DNA of 64,000 nt. Origin: Clostridiaceae bacterium. GTDB lineage: Bacteria; Bacillota; Clostridia; Clostridiales; Clostridiaceae. The notes below the pieces were generated by a model that saw only the letters and a list, made by a program, of their open reading frames with translations, did no database searches and was not told the origin of the DNA. The position numbers and the translations under genes are program-made. This document shows positions 28,783-37,990 of this stretch, one piece after another. Each line of letters opens with the position of its first letter. Position 1 is the first letter of the stretch. The stretch lies in NCBI GenBank assembly GCA_014380625.1, contig JACMJL010000156.1:19713-83712 (forward strand), read 5' to 3'.

Positions 28783-29298
28783 CTATTTTAAAATTGAAAA
28801 TCTATTGATAGGGAATATGGTAATTCTAGCAACACCCATTATATCCCTTTCATTTATGTAAGGATTATCCCAATATCTACTATCCTTTGAAACCTGTCTA
28901 TTATCTCCTAGAAAAAAGAAGCTTTCAGCAGGAACCTTAAAATCTCCAAATTTAACTGCTCCAGAAGAAACATAAGGTTCATCTAACTTGTCAGAATTAA
29001 CATAAACACTTCCATCCTCTTTAACTTCAATTTTATCTCCTGGAAGACCAATGAGCCTTTTTACCAAGTCCATTTTTAATTCATCAGAATGAAAAACTAC
29101 TATATCCCCTCTTTTTAATTTATCCTTATTATAAATTCTTGTTACTGAAATTCTATCTCCAATCATAATAGTAGGAAACATAGATTCTGTTGGAACAATT
29201 ATGTTGAAAAATACAAATTTTCTTATCACCAAGGAAATAATTAATGCCGCGACAATTGGGATTATCCAACCACTAAATACTTTTTTAATAATTTTCAA
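28783..29298 (-). CDS. lepB: Signal peptidase I
   Basis: Membrane-bound serine protease removing signal peptides. The protein has 171 residues with one N-terminal membrane helix. The catalytic Ser sits in VPTESMFPTI, and the catalytic Lys in the KRLIGLPGDKIE box. GDNRQVSKDSRYWDNP is the conserved box D/E. Start is TTG at 29298 after GAAGG. This is the short single-helix form typical of Gram-positive bacteria. It is transcribed alone and convergent to hydA. The large secreted glucanases in this window would be clients. Confidence 0.93.
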   Translation of the reverse strand: MKIIKKVFSGWIIPIVAALIISLVIRKFVFFNIIVPTESMFPTIMIGDRISVTRIYNKDKLKRGDIVVFHSDELKMDLVKRLIGLPGDKIEVKEDGSVYVNSDKLDEPYVSSGAVKFGDFKVPAESFFFLGDNRQVSKDSRYWDNPYINERDIMGVARITIFPINRFSILK

Positions 29299-29707
29299 AA
29301 AATAAACCTTCTTTCTTTTAAAATTTGGTTTTTACTTTTCTTCATGTCTCTCTCACCTAAACACCTGTCCTTAATTTTCTTTACTAATATAATACAAACT
29401 AAATTATTATTAACATATCATAATTTTAAGTCCATTTATATAATTAGTAACAAAAAAAGAAAAAATACCCTGGTATTAGTAAAAAAAATTAAAAACAGAT
29501 TTTGCTATGTCAGAAAGATTACAATCTCCAAGACAATGTGGAGGGTTGGTATAATTCGAAAATTCTCACATGCAATGACAGGGAATACTCTAACATCAAT
29601 GAACATTTGTAGAAATTACGCAGTATAAAATATTTTGGATTTGAAGAAGAATTATTATATCATCTTCAAGTCTTTTTTTATTTAGAGTGCTTTGGACACT
29701 TGATATC
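29299..29707. other. Intergenic region with a weak hairpin
   Basis: About 400 AT-rich bases between divergent genes. An open frame of 94 codons from 29344 has no ribosome site and a composition unlike coding DNA, so I leave it out. Near 29641-29674 TTGAAGAAGAAT and ATCATCTTCAAG can form an imperfect stem followed by a T-run, resembling a terminator, though no gene ends in front of it. Confidence 0.4.
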
Positions 29708-29758
29708 ATACTCCCCTCATACTACAATGATATTATATCAAGAGTATAGGGGGAGTAT
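29708..29758. promoter_or_regulatory. Operator-like nested palindrome over a ribosome site
   Basis: 16-base arms at 29708-29723 and 29743-29758 (ATACTCCC core) are complementary with two mismatches and enclose a perfect 13-base palindrome TGATATTATATCA (29728-29740). The right arm contains the GGGGGAG ribosome site of the ribbon-helix-helix gene at 29761. This suits autorepression by that protein or an RNA switch hiding the site. Confidence 0.5.
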
Positions 29759-29760
29759 TT

Positions 29761-30144
29761 ATGAATACAGAAAAACTAAATGTAAATATTAATATCGTTG
29801 ATTTGGATAAAATAGAGATGTTAGTTCAAAAGGGAATTTACACTAATAAAACTGATTTCGTGATTAAAGCAATTAATAATGAGCTACTTAAAAATGAAAG
29901 TTTTATTAATAACACTATTGAAAAATATGAGCATAGTTTAACTATAGGAATATTCATATATGATTTAAAACAACTACTACAATTGAAAAAAGAGAATAAA
30001 AAAATAAATATAAAAGTTTTAGGTGGATTATTTATTCAAAATGGTGTTTCACTTGAGTTAGTTAAGGACACTATAAATAGTATTTCTGTTTTTGGGGTAT
30101 TTAAGGCTCCAGAAGAGATAAAGTCTTATTTTAATCATAAATAA
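29761..30144 (+). CDS. Ribbon-helix-helix (CopG-like) DNA-binding protein
   Basis: 127-residue protein. Residues about 5-46 (NVNINIVDLDKIEMLVQKG, then YTNKTDFVIKAINNELLK) fit the beta-strand, helix, helix pattern of MetJ/Arc/CopG-type regulators. The C-terminal 80 residues are unrecognised and probably oligomerise or bind a partner. A GGGGGAG site lies before the ATG inside a palindrome that looks like an operator. It could be a stand-alone regulator or an antitoxin-like protein; no toxin-like gene overlaps it. The MidA-TPR gene follows after 149 bases. Confidence 0.6.
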   Translation: MNTEKLNVNINIVDLDKIEMLVQKGIYTNKTDFVIKAINNELLKNESFINNTIEKYEHSLTIGIFIYDLKQLLQLKKENKKINIKVLGGLFIQNGVSLELVKDTINSISVFGVFKAPEEIKSYFNHK

Positions 30145-30230
30145 CATTAGGATAATTTGGGTTTTACCTAGCCCTTTATTATTGCATTGATAACTGTACA
30201 TATATAAATGCTAATAGTATAATCATCATG

Positions 30231-30266
30231 TTAGTAAAACTCATTATATTAGTAAAACTCATTATA
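30231..30266. repeat. Tandem 18-base direct repeat
   Basis: TTAGTAAAACTCATTATA occurs twice without a gap (30231-30248, 30249-30266), immediately upstream of the ribosome site of the MidA-TPR gene. It could be a regulator-binding pair or simple slippage. Confidence 0.75.
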
Positions 30267-30292
30267 TTTATATATTCAGGAGGTAACATCAG

Positions 30293-31927
30293 TTGAAGAA
30301 AAAAATTAAACAATACAATATTAATAGAACCGTAAAGTCTACAACCGCTGAACATTCGGGCATTGTACTTGAGGCGAATAAACCATTATCTCAATCAATG
30401 CTTTGGAGCCTACAGACAGATTTCTTTGCAAACCAGGGACCAGAAGCTTGGATTAAAGGAATTGTACCTCAATATATTACAACTAATCCGTACATTGCAA
30501 ACCTATATGCAAAGACTGTTTTTGGGTATTGCAGAGACTATATTACTAGGACAGATTTAGATAAGGATACTACTATTTATATAATGGAACTTGCTTCTGG
30601 AGTAGGGCGATTTACTTATACCTTTCTAAAAAGATTTTTACATATAATCGAGAACTCTTCCCTGAAAGGGTTTAAATTTAAATACATAGTTACTGATTTT
30701 TCTGAGAAAAATATTGAGTATTGGCTTAATCATAGTTTTTTAAAGCCTTATTTTGATTCTGGTATACTTGATTGCGCAACCTTTGACATAGCTGTAGATG
30801 AACAACTTCAATTAAGAAATAGTGGGGAAGTGCTAACCAAGGCAAATCTAAAAAACCCTTTAATTCTAATTGCAAATTATACCTTTGATAGTCTCCCTCA
30901 AGACAGCTTTTATGTGAGCAAGGAGAAAATCTTTGAAGGGTTAATTACAGTAACTTCTCCAGAGAGTAAAATTGATCCAGAAGATAAATCCATACTGGCA
31001 GGACTAGATTACTACTATACAGATAAGGAAATCCAAGGTAATGATTATTATGAAGATAATGATTTTAATGATATACTTTTATATTATAAAAATCATTTGG
31101 AGGATACAGCTTTTTCCATACCAATTATGGCCTTGCGTTGTATTTCTAGGTTAAAAAAAGTATTTAAGGATGATATCGTTTTAATTTCAGCGGATAAAGG
31201 TTATAAAAATGAAAAAGCCATGTTAAATAATTCTCATCCATTTTTATCAAAACACGGCTGTATTTCTATGACGGTTAACTTTCATTCTATAGAACAATAT
31301 TTTAAAAATCTTGGGGGAAAGGCTATTCATAGTATCTATGAACATGAGAATGTAAACATGTCCTTATTTTTATTAAGTAACAGTACTCATGCTTTTGTAG
31401 AAACCACTATGGCCTATAATGACATAATAGAAAGTATCGGACCAGATGATTTTTATATTATAAAAAAAGCATTTGTTCCACTTAGTGAGTCTTTAGAGAC
31501 AAAACAAATATTAACATTTCTTCGGTATACAGTTTGGGATGCGAGAACCTTTCAAGAATGTTATAACATATTACTAGAAAGAATAGATACTGAGGAAAAT
31601 TTCCCCTTAGAGGAATTAATAATTGTGATGAATAAAGTTTGGGAACATTACTTCCCCATTGGTGAAGAAGGGGATTTAGCATACTATATAGGTTCAATGT
31701 TAAGTTATGTTGGCTATGATAGTCAAGCTCTAAGGTTTTTTGAATATTCCTATGAATTCTATGGTGCTAGTGCTGAAATCTATTATAAAATTGCGCTTTG
31801 TAGTTACAATTTAAGCCAAATTGAAAAAGCCCTAGAGTATACATTAAAATCCTTAACCCTAGATCCAAGTTTTGAAGAGAGTAGAACAATGGAAATCCTA
31901 ATTCAAGACATTTTGAGGGGAAATTAA
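30293..31927 (+). CDS. MidA-like SAM-dependent methyltransferase with TPR domain
   Basis: Cytoplasmic protein of 544 residues with a TTG start after AGGAGG. Residues about 85-400 resemble the MidA/NDUFAF7 methyltransferase fold: ELASGVGRFTYTFLKRF is the SAM-binding loop, YIVTDFSEKNIEYW the second strand, and IANYTFDSLPQDSFYV matches the MidA NEFFDALP-type stretch. The C-terminal part has TPR-like helices (GYDSQALRFFEYSYEFYG, YKIALCSYNLSQIEKALEYTLKSLTLDP). MidA methylates an arginine of a complex I subunit in mitochondria; bacterial substrates are mostly unknown. The N-terminal 80 residues are unassigned. The fusion suggests a protein substrate bound by the repeats. Confidence 0.6.
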   Translation: MKKKIKQYNINRTVKSTTAEHSGIVLEANKPLSQSMLWSLQTDFFANQGPEAWIKGIVPQYITTNPYIANLYAKTVFGYCRDYITRTDLDKDTTIYIMELASGVGRFTYTFLKRFLHIIENSSLKGFKFKYIVTDFSEKNIEYWLNHSFLKPYFDSGILDCATFDIAVDEQLQLRNSGEVLTKANLKNPLILIANYTFDSLPQDSFYVSKEKIFEGLITVTSPESKIDPEDKSILAGLDYYYTDKEIQGNDYYEDNDFNDILLYYKNHLEDTAFSIPIMALRCISRLKKVFKDDIVLISADKGYKNEKAMLNNSHPFLSKHGCISMTVNFHSIEQYFKNLGGKAIHSIYEHENVNMSLFLLSNSTHAFVETTMAYNDIIESIGPDDFYIIKKAFVPLSESLETKQILTFLRYTVWDARTFQECYNILLERIDTEENFPLEELIIVMNKVWEHYFPIGEEGDLAYYIGSMLSYVGYDSQALRFFEYSYEFYGASAEIYYKIALCSYNLSQIEKALEYTLKSLTLDPSFEESRTMEILIQDILRGN

Positions 31928-31943
31928 TAGGCTATTTGTTTTT

Positions 31944-33665
31944 TTATTGAAGGCCTATTTTAATATAGACCGTAGTACCAACGCCTATTTCGGATTCTAT
32001 TTTTACACCATACTCTTCACCATAAAAAAGTTTTATTCTCTTATCAACATTTTTTATACCGACTCCACCTAACTTGATGTCCTTTTTTACTTCTTCCTTC
32101 TCAAGAATACATAAATCAAAGCCTTGGCCAGTATCTTTTACAGTAAACAAAATACCGTCTTCCTTATATCCTGCTGTGATTTTGATATGGCCAGGTCTAT
32201 CTGTTTCCCTTATTCCATGGTAAATTGCATTTTCCACTATAGGTTGTAGAATAATTTTTAATATTCTGCAATCAGAAATAGCCGAATCAAATTGAAAATC
32301 GTAATTAAGCTTGTCTTCATAGCGTTCCTTTTGGATGTATAAATACTGCTTCACATGTTCAATTTCCTTTTCTACTGTTGTTAGCTCACTGCCTCCGCTT
32401 AAAGACAATCTAAAAAATTGAGCTAAGGCCTTTGTTACAGAAATAACTTTTTTAGTATTGTTAAATTCTGCCATCCAAACAATAGTATCAAGGGTATTAT
32501 ATAAAAAATGGGGATTTATTTGGCTCTGGAGAACATTTAGTTCAAAGGTTCTCAAATACTTTTCTTTTTGGGCGATTTCTTCAAGTAATCTTTCAATTTT
32601 ATTTATCATATTATTAAAATGTAATGCCAAACTTTGTACCTCATAACAACCCTGTTCTGTTATTTCTACTTTAGAGAGTCCCTTTTCAATCTCTTCCATA
32701 GCTTTCTCAAGTTTTGCTAAAGGACGGGTTATTCTTCCAGCAAAATAGCTGCTACTATAGGCTGCAATAAAAACAAGTAATAAACCCATAAATATTATAG
32801 TTTCTAAAAGTTGCCTTTTGATTGCCTTTAATTCATATAGGGAAGATACTCCCATTAAAGTCCAATCCGTATTTTTAATTTTGTAGGGCTCTATTAATAT
32901 TTTCTTTTTTGTATCATAACCCTGTGCCATTTTACTTTCGTTAATTAGTTTGCTCTGAAGATTAGAATCAACGAAATAATTTGTGTCTTTGTGGTAAACT
33001 ACTTCTGATTTATTATTAAGTATAAATGCATAACCTTTATTAATCTCGTTTAAATCATTTAGAAAATTATCAATAACCATATATTTTATATCTATGAGTA
33101 GAACACCTAGGTTATTTCCTTTGTCATCCTTTATTTCTTGACTTAATGAAATTACCCAATTACCTTTGTCCATAGAAAATTTTTGCATCCTAGCCTTAGT
33201 AAGTACAGGCATACTGTTGCTATTTATTGCATCTACATACCACTGTTCTTTCATCATATCGCTGGACATAGACATATTTAAATTTTCTTCATTTGAAAGT
33301 AGTGTGGAATCCTTACCAACGATTACTATAGATTTAATTGAAGCATCACTTTCTATAGTATTTTTTATAAGAGTACTTAAATCATTTTTCATAACTAGGT
33401 TGGTGTTTTCACTAAGATACCTTATGGTGAGAGGATCTTTCACCATAATATTTGAGATAGACTTTAATTTAGCTACATACAGTTCTACATAATTACCACT
33501 TTTACTAATAGCTGTTTTTGTAGAGCTAAGACTTTGATTTAGTACTATATTAGATATGCTTACATAAAAAATTAATCCCATCAGAATAATTGTAATTAAA
33601 CTTGCAAGAAAATAAAAAATAGTGATTTGAGATCTTATCTTTTTAGGTAATCTTATTTTCATCAT
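31944..33665 (-). CDS. Sensor histidine kinase, YesM/LytS type
   Basis: 573-residue membrane kinase. A first helix (about 14-34), an extracellular Cache-like sensor (about 35-290), a second helix (about 291-312), a HAMP domain and a His_kinase box with QSQINPHFLYNTLDTI are followed by HATPase (QPIVENAIYHGI, DTGQGFD, GVGIKNVDKRI). It starts 2 bases after the response regulator stop, so translation is coupled. It is downstream of the ccdA-tlpA-msrAB genes on the same strand and may be part of that transcript, in which case it could sense oxidative or envelope stress; this is inference. Confidence 0.92.
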   Translation of the reverse strand: MMKIRLPKKIRSQITIFYFLASLITIILMGLIFYVSISNIVLNQSLSSTKTAISKSGNYVELYVAKLKSISNIMVKDPLTIRYLSENTNLVMKNDLSTLIKNTIESDASIKSIVIVGKDSTLLSNEENLNMSMSSDMMKEQWYVDAINSNSMPVLTKARMQKFSMDKGNWVISLSQEIKDDKGNNLGVLLIDIKYMVIDNFLNDLNEINKGYAFILNNKSEVVYHKDTNYFVDSNLQSKLINESKMAQGYDTKKKILIEPYKIKNTDWTLMGVSSLYELKAIKRQLLETIIFMGLLLVFIAAYSSSYFAGRITRPLAKLEKAMEEIEKGLSKVEITEQGCYEVQSLALHFNNMINKIERLLEEIAQKEKYLRTFELNVLQSQINPHFLYNTLDTIVWMAEFNNTKKVISVTKALAQFFRLSLSGGSELTTVEKEIEHVKQYLYIQKERYEDKLNYDFQFDSAISDCRILKIILQPIVENAIYHGIRETDRPGHIKITAGYKEDGILFTVKDTGQGFDLCILEKEEVKKDIKLGGVGIKNVDKRIKLFYGEEYGVKIESEIGVGTTVYIKIGLQ

Positions 33666-33667
33666 AA

Positions 33668-34438
33668 CTATTCCCTTACTTTCTCTTTATATTGATTTGG
33701 AGATATACCATATTTCTTTTTAAAGGAGGCACTAAAGTAGTTAGCATCTTCAAAACCTAAACTTTCAGCTATTTCATAATTCTTCATATCTGTACTGAGC
33801 AATAAAATTTTTGCTCTCTCCATCCTTTGAGTAAATACATATTCTTGGAAGGATACCCCAAAAAGGCTCTTAAAAAGGGTACTAAGATATCCAAAACTAA
33901 GAGCCATTTTAGAGGATAAAAAACTTAATGATAATTTGGAATTGCCAATATTAACTTCGATTTCCTTTTGTATCTTGGTTTTGTAGCCTTCATTATCAGT
34001 AGTAGGTATTGATTTACTTTTCAGTGACCTTAGTATGGTACCTACCTCTTCCTTTGATCTTGCCAACTCGATTTTTTCAATTAATTTTCTAAGCACTTCA
34101 TAAATATCATTTTTAGATACAGGTTTTAAAATGTAGTCATCAACACCTAGTTTTAGTGCCTTTACAGCATAGTCAAAATAATCATAACCCGTAATAAGGC
34201 ATATCTTTACTTCAGGTTTAATTGCTTTACAGACTTCCGTTAATTCAAGTCCATTCATTTTAGGCATATTGATATCCGCAAGTAGCAGGTCTGGTAAGTT
34301 TTCCTTGAAAATATCGAGAGCTACTTTTCCATCTGAAGCTTCAAAAACTTCACCTATATTCAATTCCTGGAAGTTTACCAAAGAAAGTATGCCTCTTCTG
34401 ATTATTGGTTCATCATCTACAATTAATAAGCTATACAT
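33668..34438 (-). CDS. Response regulator (REC + AraC HTH), short form
   Basis: 256-residue regulator paired with the kinase encoded directly downstream. The receiver domain has D8/D9, phospho-acceptor D55 (ADINMPKMNG) and K103 in the LKPVSK context. A short linker leads to the AraC-type helix-turn-helix (FGYLSTLFKSLFGVSFQEY, FEDANYFSASFKKKYGISP). It lacks the long middle region seen in the regulator at 1430. It starts 53 bases after the msrAB stop. Its targets may include the redox-repair operon upstream. Confidence 0.92.
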   Translation of the reverse strand: MYSLLIVDDEPIIRRGILSLVNFQELNIGEVFEASDGKVALDIFKENLPDLLLADINMPKMNGLELTEVCKAIKPEVKICLITGYDYFDYAVKALKLGVDDYILKPVSKNDIYEVLRKLIEKIELARSKEEVGTILRSLKSKSIPTTDNEGYKTKIQKEIEVNIGNSKLSLSFLSSKMALSFGYLSTLFKSLFGVSFQEYVFTQRMERAKILLLSTDMKNYEIAESLGFEDANYFSASFKKKYGISPNQYKEKVRE

Positions 34439-34491
34439 AATAGCACCATCCTTAAAGATAATCCTTTTATATAATAGTACCCTTATATTTT

Positions 34492-35610
34492 TTATTTAAC
34501 AAGATTTTTAAGATATCCATAACTTTCTTCTTCCATCTTATCATAAGGTATAAACTTTATAGAGGCACTATTTATACAATATCTTTTACCACCTTTATCC
34601 TTAGGTCCATCTTCAAAAACATGTCCTAAATGAGTATTACCACTTCTGCTTCTTACTTCAATTCTCACCATATTATAACTTTTATCCTCTTTAAAAGTAA
34701 CAACTTCTGGTACTATAGGTTTAGTGAAACTTGGCCACCCGCAGCCTGAATCATATTTATCCTTGGAAGAAAATACAGGTTCTCCTGTTACAACATCCAC
34801 GTATATACCAGCTTCATAATTGTCCCAATAATCATTTGAATACGCGCTCTCTGTATCATTTTCTTGAGTAACCTTATATTGAACCTCTGTTAAATTGTTT
34901 TTAAGCACTTCGTTGCTAGGCTTAGGGTACTTAGTAACATCTATTGTTCCTACAGGTGCCTTAAGATTATCAAAGTCTATATGACAATAGCCATCAGGGT
35001 TTTTTTCTAAATAATCCTGATGATATTCCTCTGCTAAGAAATAGTTCTTTAAGGGTAATACTTCAGTTACTACTTGTTTAGAATACCTTTTCTGCTCTAA
35101 AAGGACAACTTCATCAACTACAACTTTGTCACTTTGATTCATATAATAGATACCTGAACGATACTGGACTCCTTCGTCATTTCCTTGCTTGTTTTTGCTT
35201 GTTGGGTCTATTACCTTAAAGAAATAAGTAAGAAGTGTTTTTAAATCCAACCTATTCGGATCGTAGAGTACATGTACAGTTTCGGCAAAACCTGTGGTAC
35301 CTGAGCAAACCTCTTCGTAAGTTGGATTATCTTTATTACCATTTCCATAACCTGAGGTAACGTCATATACACCATAAATTCTAGCCATATAAGCTTCAAC
35401 ACCCCAGAAACAACCACCTGCTAACCATATTTCTTTAAGGTTACTTTTATCAAATTTTAGAGATACATTAGGATTTGCTGGAAATCTAGATGAAGGTACA
35501 TCCGTAGGCCTTGATGCCTGAATGTTTTTTTTTAGGGCTCCAGATCCTAAGAGAGCAATCAATCCAATTATTAAACCTAAACCTATTAAATAAGCATTTT
35601 TATTTTTCAT
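34492..35610 (-). CDS. msrAB: Membrane-anchored methionine sulfoxide reductase MsrA-MsrB fusion
   Basis: Repairs both S- and R-methionine sulfoxide in proteins outside the membrane. The start at 35610 follows AAGGGAGAT. Residues 5-27 form an uncleaved signal or membrane anchor. The MsrA domain begins near 60 with the catalytic GGCFWG (C67), VTSGYGNG and QYRSGIYY. The MsrB domain occupies about 240-372, with [15 protein letters not shown] and the catalytic RYCINSASI. Upstream lie a TlpA-like thioredoxin and CcdA, which can bring in electrons. The set resembles neisserial PilB split into separate proteins. 372 residues. Confidence 0.92.
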   Translation of the reverse strand: MKNKNAYLIGLGLIIGLIALLGSGALKKNIQASRPTDVPSSRFPANPNVSLKFDKSNLKEIWLAGGCFWGVEAYMARIYGVYDVTSGYGNGNKDNPTYEEVCSGTTGFAETVHVLYDPNRLDLKTLLTYFFKVIDPTSKNKQGNDEGVQYRSGIYYMNQSDKVVVDEVVLLEQKRYSKQVVTEVLPLKNYFLAEEYHQDYLEKNPDGYCHIDFDNLKAPVGTIDVTKYPKPSNEVLKNNLTEVQYKVTQENDTESAYSNDYWDNYEAGIYVDVVTGEPVFSSKDKYDSGCGWPSFTKPIVPEVVTFKEDKSYNMVRIEVRSRSGNTHLGHVFEDGPKDKGGKRYCINSASIKFIPYDKMEEESYGYLKNLVK

Positions 35611-35631
35611 TACACTATCTCCCTTCATTTT

Positions 35632-36186
35632 TTACAGTATGGTACTATAGGCTTCCTTTATAGCTTCATTACTTTTGTGTCCTGGTAAAGTTTTAACTAA
35701 AACCCCATCGCTTCCAATAAATACTGAGGTAGGATAGCCTCTTACTCCTAGCTTATTTGCTAAAGCTCCACCCGTATCTAGCAATACTGGTAGATTCTTT
35801 TTTCCTAAACTATTAAACCACTTCATAAAATCATCTTTATTTTGCTCACCTCGAAAACTTGGAGAAACAACGCTTAATACTACAAAGTCATTATTGTCAC
35901 TAGCTAAGGTATCCACTTCATCCATGCCAGCTAGACAAATTGAACACCAAGATGCCCAAAATTTAATATAAACTTTTTTACCCTTATAATCTGATAACTT
36001 ATGGATATTACCTTTACTATCTGTAAGTTGAAAATCTGGTGCTATTTCACCTTTATTCATAACTTTATTCGAAGAACTAGTTTGTTTTTGACTCATGGTA
36101 GAGGTCTTTCCATCGCTACAGCCAACCAAAGTGGAGGAAAAAACAATCAGAGTTAAAAATATACTAAATAATTTAATGTTTTTCAT
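35632..36186 (-). CDS. TlpA/ResA-like thioredoxin lipoprotein
   Basis: Membrane-tethered extracellular thiol-disulfide carrier of 184 residues. The signal peptide ends in the lipobox LVGC with C23 as the lipidated residue. A Ser/Lys-rich linker leads to an AhpC/TSA-type thioredoxin domain (APDFQLTDSKGNIHKLSDYKG). The redox pair is C81 and C84 in WASWCSICLAG, and the cis-Pro is in RGYPTSVF. The start at 36186 follows AAAGGAT and avoids overlap with ccdA. Placed between ccdA and msrAB, it most likely takes electrons from CcdA and reduces MsrAB. Confidence 0.9.
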   Translation of the reverse strand: MKNIKLFSIFLTLIVFSSTLVGCSDGKTSTMSQKQTSSSNKVMNKGEIAPDFQLTDSKGNIHKLSDYKGKKVYIKFWASWCSICLAGMDEVDTLASDNNDFVVLSVVSPSFRGEQNKDDFMKWFNSLGKKNLPVLLDTGGALANKLGVRGYPTSVFIGSDGVLVKTLPGHKSNEAIKEAYSTIL

Positions 36187-36203
36187 ATTATCAAATCCTT
36201 TCA

Positions 36204-36908
36204 TTATCTTTCTATGATTCTAGTTATTATATTTAGGCTATTATTCATAAGCAAAAGTCCCATTAAGATTATGATAATGCCACCTGCTATTTTAATTTTT
36301 TCTAAGTGTCTATTTAGTTTTTTTACCTGCCTTAAAAGAAGGTCTGAGAAAATTGCAACCACTAAAAAGGGAATCATTAATCCTAAAGAATATATAAACA
36401 TTAACCATCCACCATATAACGCCTGCCCTTTTGTGGCTGATATACCAAGTACAGCGCCAAGTAATGGACCTATGCAGGGGGACCATCCAAAGCTAAAGGA
36501 AAAGCCTAATAAAAAGGTTCCTAAAACACCATTTGTGTTTTTTACTCTGATTCTTTTATCTCTATCCAAAATTGTAAAGTGTATAAGTCCTGTTTGGTGA
36601 ATACCTAAAATTACAACTATAAATCCACAAACAGTTAGAAATGTTTTACTATTTATAATAGTGCCTAAACTACCTGCTCCAAACCCTAATAATATAAAAC
36701 TTATAGATATTCCACCTACAAATACTAGGGTTTTAGCTACAATTAGAAGATTTATTTTTAATTTTCCCAATTTCAAGTTATGCTTTTCACTTTGTTCTCC
36801 TGCAAATATGGATATATAAACTGGTAGTAAAGGAACTATGCAAGGTGCAAAGAAAGATAAAATTCCTGCTAAAAAAACTGTGCTTATAAATACCTGATCA
36901 CTAACCAT
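36204..36908 (-). CDS. ccdA: CcdA-type thiol-disulfide transporter
   Basis: Polytopic membrane protein of 234 residues with about six helices that moves reducing equivalents from cytosolic thioredoxin to the outside. It shows the DsbD/CcdA features AGILSFFAPCIVPLLPVYISI (first conserved Cys) and FSFGWSPCIGPLLGAVLGIS (second Cys). ATG at 36908 follows AAGGTGG; the GTG at 36920 overlaps that site. It is the first gene of the minus-strand operon ccdA, tlpA, msrAB. No cytochrome c maturation genes are near, so the redox-repair role fits better. Confidence 0.92.
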   Translation of the reverse strand: MVSDQVFISTVFLAGILSFFAPCIVPLLPVYISIFAGEQSEKHNLKLGKLKINLLIVAKTLVFVGGISISFILLGFGAGSLGTIINSKTFLTVCGFIVVILGIHQTGLIHFTILDRDKRIRVKNTNGVLGTFLLGFSFSFGWSPCIGPLLGAVLGISATKGQALYGGWLMFIYSLGLMIPFLVVAIFSDLLLRQVKKLNRHLEKIKIAGGIIIILMGLLLMNNSLNIITRIIER

Positions 36909-37090
36909 ATTGAACACCACCTTTTTTATAGCTTAATTGTACTTCTAATGAGAAAGTTAAAACATAGAATAGTTTCATAAGTTTATTTGAATATTTCAGA
37001 TACCTAAAAGCTTTATCTAAGTTAATTCATTTTCCATAGTATCAATAAATTAGCTTAAAACAAATATGTAAAGTAGTGTAAATTATGTAT

Positions 37091-37118
37091 TTGTGTAGTT
37101 AAATATTTGTGATACAAT
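37091..37118 (+). promoter_or_regulatory. Candidate sigma-A promoter for the AraC-type gene
   Basis: TTGTGT (37091-37096), a 16-base spacer and TACAAT (37113-37118), about 75 bases before the start at 37193. The -10 box is good, the -35 box matches in three key positions. Confidence 0.4.
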
Positions 37119-37192
37119 TTGATTACCTGTATGCAAGTATATTCTAAATATAGGGTTTATGGAAAATATTACAATGAAGAGGAAGGGTGAAG

Positions 37193-37990
37193 TTGATAAA
37201 AATTCTGATTTTTGAAGATGAATTTTTTATGAAAGAAAAATATATGAAAGTAAGTGACTGCGCATGGCTGGTATGTGAGAAAATTGGAAGTAAAGAGAAT
37301 GGCCAGGATATTGATGGATATATAATGAATTACCCATTAAAAGAAATAAATAGCCTAATTTATCTGCTTAAATCCGGAGAGAAAGAGGCTATTGCAAATC
37401 ATATTGATGAATTCTTTAACAAATTGGCAAGATCGAAGGACTGTACAGGAGAATATATTAAAAGTATCTGCGTTAATATGATTCTCATTTGCTGTAATTT
37501 ACTCAATGAGCATAACGACGTAATTAACGATGTTATGAAGGGCGAAATAAATATATATATGATTCTTTCTAAATTAGATAACTTGCAGGATGTTATTGAA
37601 TGGATGACTTCTTTTCTTCTTAGGGTGAAAAGTATTATTTATGAAAAACAGAAACCATTAAGAAGAAAATATATTGACGATGTTCTGGAATTCATAAACA
37701 ATAATTATATGAAGAATATTTCGCTTTCAAGTGTAGCTGAGTATGTCCATGTTCATCCTGTTCATCTTGGACGTATATTAAGAAGGGAACTTGGTGAGAA
37801 TTTTAGTGCCATTGTATTAAGGGTAAGGATGGAAGCAGCAAAGAAACTAATGTTGGATACTAGAAAGAAGAACTGTGAGGTAGCTACTAGTGTTGGTATA
37901 TCTGATGCTCAATATTTTAGCCAAGTATTTAAGAAATATACGGGTATGACCACTACCGAATATAAAGATTCCATAGGAAGTATTTTTTAA
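37193..37990 (+). CDS. AraC-type regulator, apparent response regulator lacking most of its receiver domain
   Basis: 265-residue DNA-binding protein. The C-terminal 100 residues are an AraC double helix-turn-helix (VHVHPVHLGRILRRELGENF, ISDAQYFSQVFKKYTGMTT). Residues about 55-160 resemble the middle region of YesN regulators (YPLKEINSLIYLLKSGEKEA). The first residues, MIKILIFEDEFF, look like a receiver-domain first strand with its acidic pair, but the phospho-acceptor strand and the rest are absent. No partner kinase is adjacent. I prefer the TTG at 37193, 5 bases after GAGGAAGGG; a GTG at 37187 overlaps that site. It lies 214 bases before the GH81 glucanase and is its likely regulator. Confidence 0.75.
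   Translation: MIKILIFEDEFFMKEKYMKVSDCAWLVCEKIGSKENGQDIDGYIMNYPLKEINSLIYLLKSGEKEAIANHIDEFFNKLARSKDCTGEYIKSICVNMILICCNLLNEHNDVINDVMKGEINIYMILSKLDNLQDVIEWMTSFLLRVKSIIYEKQKPLRRKYIDDVLEFINNNYMKNISLSSVAEYVHVHPVHLGRILRRELGENFSAIVLRVRMEAAKKLMLDTRKKNCEVATSVGISDAQYFSQVFKKYTGMTTTEYKDSIGSIF

Noticed and set aside
29344..29628. 94-codon plus-strand frame upstream of the RHH gene
   Set aside because: No ribosome site, composition like random AT-rich DNA, no recognisable domain.
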